Shown here: positions 1 through 5,821 of the stretch, in pieces
How the letters are laid out: each line of letters starts with the position of its first letter
How positions within the stretch are numbered: the stretch's first letter is position 1
Assembly: GCA_023135015.1 (NCBI GenBank)
Contig: JAGLTZ010000327.1
Span: forward strand, 1-7,719
Direction of reading: 5' to 3'
Origin: Candidatus Latescibacterota bacterium
GTDB taxonomy: Bacteria > Blakebacterota > Blakebacteria > Blakebacterales > Blakebacteraceae
DNA length: 7,719 bases
Translations under genes and position numbers: made by a program
The notes under the pieces: model-generated
What the model was told of the DNA's origin: nothing
Database searches by the model: none
What the model saw: only the letters and a program-made list of their open reading frames with translations

Positions 1-2
1 GG

Positions 3-143
3 ATTACCGCAATCGAGAAAGCGGAAAGAATAAAGAAGCAGATATCACGGTTGCCCATCCAGATGGACATCGGTAGAGTTTTCACGCGTAGAGGCTTTAT
101 CAACCGCCTATGGGAGAATGTGGATGAAAATCCTGCGTGGTGA
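3..143 (+). CDS. 3' end of an unidentified gene running in from the left edge
   Basis: An open frame enters from the left edge and ends at TGA 141-143, giving 46 visible residues. The piece is rich in Lys, Arg and Ile, includes the segment 'RVFTRRGFINRLW' and ends 'NVDENPAW', and looks like an amphipathic C-terminal tail. The other two plus-strand frames stop earlier (TAA 31-33 and TAG 74-76), so this is the only one that could carry a gene up to the methyltransferase. It overlaps the preferred methyltransferase start by 20 bases, as is common for translationally coupled genes in one operon. No family motif is visible. A glycosyltransferase would fit the neighbour, but that is only a guess from context. 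Confidence 0.45.
   Translation: MTAIEKAERIKKQISRLPIQMDIGRVFTRRGFINRLWENVDENPAW
112..116 (+). promoter_or_regulatory. Shine-Dalgarno site choosing the methyltransferase start
   Basis: GGGAG lies one base before the ATG at 118 but seven bases before the ATG at 124. The second spacing is the normal one, so initiation at 124 is preferred. The site sits inside the tail of the upstream frame, which fits coupled translation. Confidence 0.5.
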
Positions 144-783
144 ACTGAACCGGCTGAGAATTTTTGCTCGTCCTGTCGTCGTCCGCAGGTATCTGAAAAA
201 TACCCCTCTTCCTAAACTCCACCTGGGCTGTGGGAAGAAGATCCGGCTCGGCTGGCTCAACTGCGACAAATTCGCTACCGATGCCGATATCTACCTGAAT
301 GCCTACAGGAAGCTACCCTTCCAGACAGACACGTTCCACTGCATCTACATGGAACATCTGATAGAGCATATCCATACCGACAAGATCCCTTCATTTTTCT
401 TTGAACTGCATCGGGTGCTGAAACCTGAAGGAGTCCTGCGCATTACCTGTCCCGATCTGGAGCTGTTCGTACGCATGTATTATGAAGACAATCACGATTT
501 CTTCGCTCCGATACTGGAGAGATTTGCCGCTCGTCGAGAAAAGAACCTTGATAAACACTGGCTTGTGCGTACCAAGGGAGGAGCCTTCAATACCCGCACA
601 GTTTACCGATTCTATCATCATCGCTGGATGTACGATTTCGAGACTCTTGACTGGTGTCTGCGGGAAGTAGGGTTCCGCGATGTTGTGAGGCTGCAGTTCC
701 GACAGAGCCTCATAGACGGCATGGAAGAGATGGACTCCGAGTCACACCAGATGGAGACCCTCTACGTGGATGCCGTGAAGTAG
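124..783 (+). CDS. Class I SAM-dependent methyltransferase (type 11-like, COG4627-type)
   Basis: This 219-residue protein probably transfers a methyl group from S-adenosylmethionine in the cytoplasm; the acceptor is unknown. It shows the Rossmann-fold order of the family: motif I 'LHLGCGKK' near residues 32-39, then 'GWLNCD', the acidic loop 'YMEHLIEHI' near 75-83, and the 'LKPEGVLRITCPDL' strand and turn near 99-112. The C-terminal half has the 'HHRWMYDFETLDWCLREVGF' pattern and ends 'LYVDAVK', which is typical of small methyltransferases found in polysaccharide or glycosyltransferase clusters. Length is normal for that group. ATG 124 is chosen over ATG 118 because of the ribosome-binding-site spacing; the two starts differ by two residues. 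The fold call is firm. A role in surface-glycan modification is inferred from family habit alone. Confidence 0.85.
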   Translation: MKILRGELNRLRIFARPVVVRRYLKNTPLPKLHLGCGKKIRLGWLNCDKFATDADIYLNAYRKLPFQTDTFHCIYMEHLIEHIHTDKIPSFFFELHRVLKPEGVLRITCPDLELFVRMYYEDNHDFFAPILERFAARREKNLDKHWLVRTKGGAFNTRTVYRFYHHRWMYDFETLDWCLREVGFRDVVRLQFRQSLIDGMEEMDSESHQMETLYVDAVK

Positions 784-891
784 CCGGGTTCACACCCTAT
801 CGGATCACCTGATACTTGCCCTGGATTTTGGACACCCTGCCGTATGTCAATCCACGTTCAATTTGTAAAACACGTTCGATCCGTCAGAGAC

Positions 892-897
892 TATAAT
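892..897 (+). promoter_or_regulatory. Candidate -10 box for the secreted propeller-like protein gene
   Basis: A perfect TATAAT occurs in the 141-base gap after the methyltransferase. No good -35 hexamer lies at 16-18 bases; the nearest TTG-type hexamer (TTGTAA, 863-868) is 23 bases away. Transcription would begin near 904, which would leave the ATG at 844 outside the mRNA and give a short leader carrying AAGGGA before the ATG at 925. The site is therefore useful mainly as support for the later start. Confidence 0.4.
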
Positions 898-907
898 AAG
901 GAAATGA

Positions 908-913
908 AAGGGA
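908..913 (+). promoter_or_regulatory. Ribosome-binding site favouring the start at 925
   Basis: AAGGGA is followed 11 bases later by ATG 925, a slightly long but workable spacing. The upstream ATG at 904 has AAGGA only one base away, and ATG 844 has no purine-rich site before it. Confidence 0.4.
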
Positions 914-924
914 ACTCTGAGATC

Positions 925-2394
925 ATGATGCACAACGGCAGGTTACGAGTTGTCAGGTCATGTCTCCTCCTGCTGCTCCTTATACCCGCGGGAGTATCGG
1001 CACAGGAGAGGAACCCGTTTGCCTGGCATTATCCCACCGTGCAGATCGGGAACGTCTTCACCCACCTCACAATGATGTCGAGTGGTGTTGGATCCCGATC
1101 AGAAACCGGTATCGGGGCGCTGATCCCATGGGCAGATCGGCTCTGGGCGATTGGTTATGTGGCACATATCAGTGGGGAAGGTATCGGTCTCTATGAAATC
1201 AGAGAGGATCTCTCATGGCGGCTGCATCCCGAAGCGGTCACGGGCACCTTTGCTAACCGGCTCGTGCACTGGCGGTCAGACCAGGTCTTCATCGGGCCAC
1301 ACGTAATAGACGCGGGTGGTAATGTCAGGACCATCGGGGAGCTCAGCAGCCATCGTCTGACAGCCACAACGAATCATCTGACCGATCCGGACAGAGTCTA
1401 TTTCCTTACGATGGAAGGACTACTCTTCGAGGTACACTCCCGCACGCTCGAGGTCGCGAGGCTCTGCAACCTTGTTCAGGAACTGGATCTGCCCGCTGGT
1501 TCCCAGCCGCATTTCAAAGGTGCACATGTTGCCCAGGGCCGGCTCGTGGTGGCGAACAATACATATGAAGAGCCGGAATACCTGGGGGAACGTTCGGCCG
1601 GTCGCCTCGCCGAATGGGATGGGGTGGGGGAGTGGCGGATCCTGGAGAGAAATCCGTTCATAGAGGTCTCCGGCAAACAGAACCTCGGACCTGGTGTAAA
1701 GTATGGGAACACAATCTTCGCCCTTGGATGGGACCCGGCCTCAGTCATCCTGCGGGTTTTACACAACGGTGAATGGCAACGATACCGCCTGCCGCGGGGC
1801 AGCCATTCCTGGGATCATACCTGGAATACTGAGTGGATGCGGATAAGGGAAGTTCAGACCGAACGTTACCTGATGGATTCCTTCGGCATTTTTTACGATC
1901 TGCCAGCTCTGATATACGGTGATCACCTCTGGGGGATCCGTCCGATCGCCACCCACTTGAGGATCATACCCGACTTTGTCCATTTCCGTGGCATCCTGGT
2001 ATTGGCCGGTGATCAGACCGATAACGCTGTTGGACAGCCTCAATCGGGACTCTGGTTCGGGAGCATAGACGACCTGGCATCTTTCGGTAAACCGTCCGGG
2101 TGGGGAGCGGTCTGGCGGGATGCAGATGTCAGGGCGGGGGAGCCGAGCGATCCCTTCCTGATGACCGGTTTCGATGAAAAAGTCGTTCACCTCTGGCACG
2201 ATCGGCTGGATCCCGTCACCTTTACGATCGAGGTCGATCCCCTGGGAGATGGCTGCTGGCAAAAATATCTGAGCATCGAAGTCGGCCGTGATGGGTACAT
2301 GTACCATACCTTTCCCGATGCCTTCTCCGCACACTGGGTGCGGGTAACCGTTGATCGAGATTGCAAGGCAACGGCGCAGTTCTTCTATCACTGA
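925..2394 (+). CDS. Uncharacterised secreted protein with propeller-like beta structure
   Basis: The family has no function I can name. From ATG 925 the protein is 489 residues. It opens with a clear Sec signal peptide: basic n-region, then 'CLLLLLLIPAG' and a probable cleavage after 'GVSA'. The frame stays open back to ATG 844, but that start would put 27 charged residues before the signal. There is no lipobox, so it should be released to the periplasm or beyond. The body is rich in short beta-strand segments and aromatic/Gly turns ('GALIPWADRLWAIGYV', 'AHVAQGRLVVANNTY', 'GNTIFALGW'), as in beta-propellers. A Trp/His-rich stretch 'SHSWDHTWNTEW' at 293-304 looks like a conserved core. The last ~60 residues, with cysteines near 444 and 480 and ending 'CKATAQFFYH', look like a separate beta-sandwich. 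It lies 133 bases upstream of the EEP-barrel gene, on the same strand. Confidence 0.75.
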   Translation: MMHNGRLRVVRSCLLLLLLIPAGVSAQERNPFAWHYPTVQIGNVFTHLTMMSSGVGSRSETGIGALIPWADRLWAIGYVAHISGEGIGLYEIREDLSWRLHPEAVTGTFANRLVHWRSDQVFIGPHVIDAGGNVRTIGELSSHRLTATTNHLTDPDRVYFLTMEGLLFEVHSRTLEVARLCNLVQELDLPAGSQPHFKGAHVAQGRLVVANNTYEEPEYLGERSAGRLAEWDGVGEWRILERNPFIEVSGKQNLGPGVKYGNTIFALGWDPASVILRVLHNGEWQRYRLPRGSHSWDHTWNTEWMRIREVQTERYLMDSFGIFYDLPALIYGDHLWGIRPIATHLRIIPDFVHFRGILVLAGDQTDNAVGQPQSGLWFGSIDDLASFGKPSGWGAVWRDADVRAGEPSDPFLMTGFDEKVVHLWHDRLDPVTFTIEVDPLGDGCWQKYLSIEVGRDGYMYHTFPDAFSAHWVRVTVDRDCKATAQFFYH

Positions 2395-2512
2395 CCCGCT
2401 GGATACTTATCTGGCCGGCATTTCCATTTTATTGAAGGCTACCGGAGATATCTGTTTCCTGTTAAGCTCTTTCAGGTCCGGCTGGTTTTTTTCGTTTTGT
2501 TGAATGTCTGGC

Positions 2513-2519
2513 GAGAAGG
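2513..2519 (+). promoter_or_regulatory. Shine-Dalgarno site choosing the EEP-barrel gene start
   Basis: GAGAAGG ends eight bases before ATG 2528, an ideal distance. The earlier in-frame ATG at 2504 is preceded only by a T-rich stretch, and starting there would add eight charged residues before the signal peptide. The start at 2528 is preferred. Confidence 0.65.
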
Positions 2520-2527
2520 CAGCTGAT

Positions 2528-4735
2528 ATGAAGGCACGCCTGCATCGATCCGCCTTCCTCTGTGTTATATGTTTCATCGCAGCCGCATTCGCTAACACCG
2601 AGACGGCGGGTCAGGAGATGAAGTATCGAACTGAATTCACCGGTGGTGCGGGGCAGGGGCAGCTGCGCTTGCTGACCATCAACGTCTGGTCGGGACTAGA
2701 TTATACAGGATTCACCTCTTTCGGAGAGTATGAAGAGAAGCAGCGGCGCCAGGCCCGATTCGAGGCGCTTGTGGGGCAGATCCGGGACCTGGATCCCGAT
2801 GTTGTCTTCGTGCAGGAGGCAAATCCGCTTGCCCGGTATGCATCCAGGCTGGCAGAGCGCTTGTCATTCGAGGAGATACACCAGGTCGTAAACGCGGGGA
2901 TAAAACTGGGACCGGTGGGAATCCCTGTGAACTTCAAGGAGGGGTTGGCCATACTTGCCCGCCCATCCCTGCGCCTTGGAATGTACGATGCCTGGAAGCT
3001 CGCCGGTTCCTTCGGCCTGCACGGGGACGCGCTTACAATCCACTTCGATGAGGCTGTCTTCTCCCTGGTCGGAAAGATTTTCGTGGATGAGGTTCCGATA
3101 TACCTGGTCAACGTCCACCTCGTCTCATCGCCTCCGCGAGGCACCGAAGTGGAGGCACAGCTGCAGGATTTTCTGACCGAGGGGAGCATCTCGGAAAAGG
3201 AGCACCGAGAAGCTCTCTCTTTCTGGCGGGGTCGGTACGAAAGGAGGGAGAGAGAAGCGGCCGAATTGCTGGAGAGGCTTAACGAGCTTCCCCCCGATTC
3301 ACCCCGGATAGTAGCCGGTGACTTCAATGCCACCCCCGATTCACCTGAAATGAGGTTGTTCCAGACTTCGGGTCAGTTCCACGACACGCAGTCCCACAGC
3401 GGGTCGATTCAGCAGCCTACATGGGATCCCGAGGAGAATGTGAATATTGCCTGTTCGAGCAGGATGACCGATGCACGCGGTAAATCCCGCATAGGGTACC
3501 AGAGGCTTTTTGCGTGGTATGCGTCCAGATCCCGCCGCATCGACTACATCTTTCTCAGCCGGCACTTCGATGCCGACGATATCTCGGAGTCGCGGGTGGT
3601 TCTCAATACCGCGGTCAATGGTGTGAAGCCGTCCGATCACTACGGAGTCGTGGCGGATGTTAACCTGCATGACGTCCTGCAGACTGCACCGGCAGAGCCT
3701 CAGGTTGTTACTCCGCTGGACAGATCGATATTTGAGCCGCTTCCGATCCTCATGTACGACACCGATATCGGATTCGGCTACGGCGCCAAGCTCTTTCTGC
3801 TCAACTCCATGCGGCGTAATGAGTCATTCGACCTGATGGTCTTTTTCAGCACAGGTGTGGATACGGTCGAGGGCGAACGGCGCTATCGCTTTGTCTTCTC
3901 CAAGCCGGATTTCGACAGGCGTCAGGGCAAGGTCTATCCACTGGCTTTCGACTTCCTGGTCGATTACGACATCTGGATGAACAACAGTTTCTTCGGGGTG
4001 GGAAACAGCTCGGACTTCAATGACAGGGAGTACTACACCAGGGAGCCGCTGGAGGTCAGCCTGACGCTGAGCCGCGGATTCGCTCCCAGCACGGTCGGGC
4101 AGGTGGGAGCCAGGTATAAAACCATCAGGAACTCGAACTTTTCAGCCGATTCGCGACTCGCGCAGCGGCCGGGTGTCAACAGTGCCAGGGCAACGTACGT
4201 TTCGCTGTTCGCAACCTACCGATACGACACCAGGGATATATTCACCAATCCGACCCGGGGTCTCGTGCTGCAGGGGGAGGTGGAGCACGTGCCCGGGACA
4301 GGTCTCAGCAACGTGAACTTCACCCGTCTGGCCGGGTGGTTCCAGTTTTATTCCGTTCTCTTCCATCCGAAAACCGTCTTCGCCGCCCGCCTGGGACTTC
4401 AGGGACTGGCGGGTGAAGATCTTCCCGTCCAGGTGCTCCTGCCTATCGGCGGCAGCATCACGCTTCGCGGTTATCCGCAGGACAGGTTCCTCGACCGGGT
4501 CAATGCCATATCGAACGTTGAACTCCGGTTCCCGCTGCTTCGGCGGTTTGGGGGTGTAGTCGGACTGGACGCCGGCAAGGTATGGAATTCGCTCGACGAG
4601 ATCGACTTCAGCGGTTGGGCGCTCAACAAGGTGGTCGGGCTGAGGTTCTACATGCAGACTTATGTGGTAAGGGTTGACGTCGGATTCGGCCCCGAGACAA
4701 CGGGACTCTATTTCAACTTCGGCCACGCCTTCTGA
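2528..4735 (+). CDS. Signal peptide - EEP phosphodiesterase - Omp85 barrel fusion
   Basis: One uninterrupted 735-residue chain with three parts. Residues 1-22 are a Sec signal ('FLCVICFIAAAFA'). Residues ~45-382 form an endonuclease/exonuclease/phosphatase domain with every catalytic motif: Asn52 in 'LLTINVW', Glu97 in 'VVFVQEAN', His197 in 'VNVHL', Asp265 and Asn267 in 'AGDFNATPDSPE', Asp339 in 'RIDYIFLS', and Asp370/His371 in 'SDHYGV'. Members of this superfamily use Mg2+ to cut phosphoester bonds in nucleic acids, phospholipids or inositol phosphates. A charged helical insert lies at ~222-255. After a linker of ~25 residues comes a barrel of ~330 residues with the Omp85 signatures: the strand 'DTRDIFTNPTRG' (567-578), the loop-6 motif 'LRGYPQD' with Arg647, and a terminal Phe. 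No POTRA domain fits between. By analogy with patatin-Omp85 proteins, the barrel may anchor or export the enzyme; orientation and substrate are not shown by the sequence. Both domain calls are firm. Confidence 0.92.
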   Translation: MKARLHRSAFLCVICFIAAAFANTETAGQEMKYRTEFTGGAGQGQLRLLTINVWSGLDYTGFTSFGEYEEKQRRQARFEALVGQIRDLDPDVVFVQEANPLARYASRLAERLSFEEIHQVVNAGIKLGPVGIPVNFKEGLAILARPSLRLGMYDAWKLAGSFGLHGDALTIHFDEAVFSLVGKIFVDEVPIYLVNVHLVSSPPRGTEVEAQLQDFLTEGSISEKEHREALSFWRGRYERREREAAELLERLNELPPDSPRIVAGDFNATPDSPEMRLFQTSGQFHDTQSHSGSIQQPTWDPEENVNIACSSRMTDARGKSRIGYQRLFAWYASRSRRIDYIFLSRHFDADDISESRVVLNTAVNGVKPSDHYGVVADVNLHDVLQTAPAEPQVVTPLDRSIFEPLPILMYDTDIGFGYGAKLFLLNSMRRNESFDLMVFFSTGVDTVEGERRYRFVFSKPDFDRRQGKVYPLAFDFLVDYDIWMNNSFFGVGNSSDFNDREYYTREPLEVSLTLSRGFAPSTVGQVGARYKTIRNSNFSADSRLAQRPGVNSARATYVSLFATYRYDTRDIFTNPTRGLVLQGEVEHVPGTGLSNVNFTRLAGWFQFYSVLFHPKTVFAARLGLQGLAGEDLPVQVLLPIGGSITLRGYPQDRFLDRVNAISNVELRFPLLRRFGGVVGLDAGKVWNSLDEIDFSGWALNKVVGLRFYMQTYVVRVDVGFGPETTGLYFNFGHAF

Positions 4736-4801
4736 GCGCGGCGTTCAGCGGCGGTTGAGTTTCCTTCTCCTCGAGGCTCCTCTTGGATTCGATGGAATGC
4801 C

Positions 4802-5233
4802 TTATCGAGGTTCCTGTCTTCTAGCTCTTTCCAGAACAGGCTCGAGATGGAGTCTCTTGATCCTTCTGAAATGGCTGATGTTCCCGGTGACCAGGGTCAG
4901 GCCATGGTAAATGGCTGTGGCTGCTAGCTGAATGTCTGCGCAGGGAAAGGGGATGTCTGCTGATTCCAGCTCGGTTCTGATCCGGCCATATTCTCGGGCA
5001 ATCGCGACATCATATGGCAAGACTGTAACCGCAGGCAGTAGTCGGTTCTCGATGTGTTTGAGGTGTCTTTCACGGCGTGCAACTCTAAAAGTACCGTGTA
5101 ATAACTCACCTATGGATATCGCACTCGTAAACTGATCTTCACGGGGAATAGTCCGCAGCCATTCAAGGTAGGCTGGAAGTGGTTTGGGCCGTATGACTTC
5201 CGATATGGCATCTGTGTCGAATAGAAAGGCCAT
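4802..5233 (-). CDS. vapC: VapC-type PIN-domain ribonuclease toxin
   Basis: This 143-residue protein is a full-length PIN-domain toxin, a Mg2+-dependent RNase that inhibits translation, typically by cutting tRNA or rRNA. Its acidic site is present: Asp6 in 'FLFDTDAISE', Glu43 in 'AISIGELLHG' and Asp100 in 'PCADIQLAA'. The C-terminal 'TGNISHFRRI' motif around Asn118 is the usual TxN form. The start is set by 'MAFLFDTD', because the frame upstream of it runs through the antitoxin gene in another frame. ATG lies four bases after the antitoxin stop, with GGA eight bases before it, so translation is probably coupled. The gene ends 66 bases from the stop of the barrel gene, which it faces. The RNA target cannot be read from sequence. 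Confidence 0.9.
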   Translation of the reverse strand: MAFLFDTDAISEVIRPKPLPAYLEWLRTIPREDQFTSAISIGELLHGTFRVARRERHLKHIENRLLPAVTVLPYDVAIAREYGRIRTELESADIPFPCADIQLAATAIYHGLTLVTGNISHFRRIKRLHLEPVLERARRQEPR

Positions 5234-5237
5234 TGTT

Positions 5238-5513
5238 CTATTCCATGTCCGGGACAATGCGGTAGGTGGTGCGAGGGGTTTCAGCGACGATGCGCACAAG
5301 CTCGTCTGACTCTTCCCACCCTCCTGCAAGACTTGCAAGACCACCTTCCGGGCCTGCAGCTCTCAGCCGTTCCAGTTGCTCGATATTCTCTGGCCGCACC
5401 AAGGCGGCGACAGGTTTGTCGTGCCGGGTGATTATCAGGAGTTCTCCCTGTTCGACTGCGCGGACAAAATCGGAGAATTTCGCTTTCGCTTCACTTGCTG
5501 ATATTTGACGCAT
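5238..5513 (-). CDS. vapB: Phd/YefM-type antitoxin of the VapBC pair
   Basis: This 91-residue protein should bind and neutralise the adjacent PIN toxin and repress their shared promoter. The N-terminal 'ISASEAKAKFSDFVRAV' followed by 'GELLIITRHDKPVAALV' is the Phd/YefM DNA-binding and dimer fold. The tail ('LASLAGGWEESDELVRIV', about 59-76) has the aromatic/acidic pattern that wraps the toxin in this family. An AGGA site (5522-5525) lies eight bases upstream of the ATG. The antitoxin precedes the toxin, the usual order. The pairing is firm; the symbol vapB is used by position, although the fold is Phd-like rather than the AbrB- or RHH-type of many VapB proteins. Confidence 0.88.
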   Translation of the reverse strand: MRQISASEAKAKFSDFVRAVEQGELLIITRHDKPVAALVRPENIEQLERLRAAGPEGGLASLAGGWEESDELVRIVAETPRTTYRIVPDME

Positions 5514-5533
5514 TCTAAGGATCCTACAAATTG

Positions 5534-5561
5534 GTCATTATGACTATTATGACTAATTATA
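5534..5561 (-). promoter_or_regulatory. vapBC promoter and probable antitoxin operator
   Basis: Read on the minus strand, a perfect TATAAT occupies 5556-5561. Directly downstream lie the tandem 9-mers at 5538-5555, and an 11-base palindrome GTCATTATGAC occupies 5534-5544. A start of transcription near 5549 would fall inside the repeats and give a leader of about 36 bases. This is the layout expected for repression by a Phd antitoxin or toxin-antitoxin complex. No convincing -35 hexamer was found at 16-18 bases. Confidence 0.55.
5538..5555. repeat. Perfect 9-bp tandem duplication
   Basis: TTATGACTA occurs twice head to tail. The two copies are identical, adjoin the -10 box of vapBC, and the first overlaps the palindrome GTCATTATGAC. 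They are best explained as half-sites for the antitoxin. Confidence 0.7.
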
Positions 5562-5821
5562 TGGTGAGGGGACGACTAAAGCTCCCTCAAACAGGATCGT
5601 GCGTTCACCTTTTGTCCGGAAGAGTCTATCAGGCACAATCACGGCTTTTACAGTATGGAGCTTTTTTATGAGGCAATGCGGCCTCTTGTCTTAATAAAAA
5701 GATGTTCTATTGAGGGACTTCGCCTTTGCTAACCAACTCGAAGGTGTACTGATATATTACTCCAACTCGATGAAAGCCAAGGAACTGTTTCAACTCGTTC
5801 ATAACCGCCAAAGGAGTCACG
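5562..5821. other. AT-richer spacer between the divergent vapBC and serine hydrolase genes
   Basis: No gene is visible here on either strand. Contents: a T6 run at 5662-5667; a short stem GAGGC/GCCTC (5670-5674 with 5681-5685, six-base loop) followed on the plus strand only by TTGTCTT, too weak to call a terminator; a possible weak promoter for the hydrolase gene (TTGCTA 5726-5731 with TGATAT 5750-5755, 18-base spacing); and the hydrolase ribosome-binding site AAGGAG at 5811-5816. The stretch is richer in A and T than the flanking genes. Confidence 0.5.

Noticed and set aside
791..837. Repeated ACACCCT in the gap after the methyltransferase
   Set aside because: Two 7-base copies without spacing or symmetry that would suggest a binding site.
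1759..2391. Long open frame on the minus strand opposite the secreted propeller-like gene
   Set aside because: The plus-strand protein has a signal peptide and coherent beta-rich sequence; the opposite frame shows no domain or credible start and is a by-product of codon bias.
2473..2492. Possible terminator before the EEP-barrel gene: CAG/CTG stem followed by T7
   Set aside because: The stem is only 3-4 bp, too weak for an intrinsic terminator, although the T-run is real.
2701..3333. Long open frame on the minus strand opposite the EEP domain
   Set aside because: It is a Ser/Arg-rich low-complexity translation with no motif, lying under invariant EEP catalytic motifs on the plus strand.
4142..4726. 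Minus-strand open frame opposite the barrel
   Set aside because: The plus strand here encodes the Omp85 signatures; the opposite translation has no recognisable fold and no ribosome-binding site.
4736..4801. Terminator between the converging barrel and vapC genes
   Set aside because: Only the short palindrome CCTCGAGG is present; no hairpin with a T-tract was found on either strand.
5234..5344. Longer vapC beginning 37 codons upstream
   Set aside because: The extra residues come from the antitoxin coding sequence in another frame and do not look like protein; PIN toxins begin just before the first catalytic Asp.
5578..5664. Inverted repeat AAAGCTCC / GGAGCTTT with a 71-base loop, followed by a T-run
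   Set aside because: One 8-bp match is expected by chance in a spacer of this size and the loop has no supporting inner stem.
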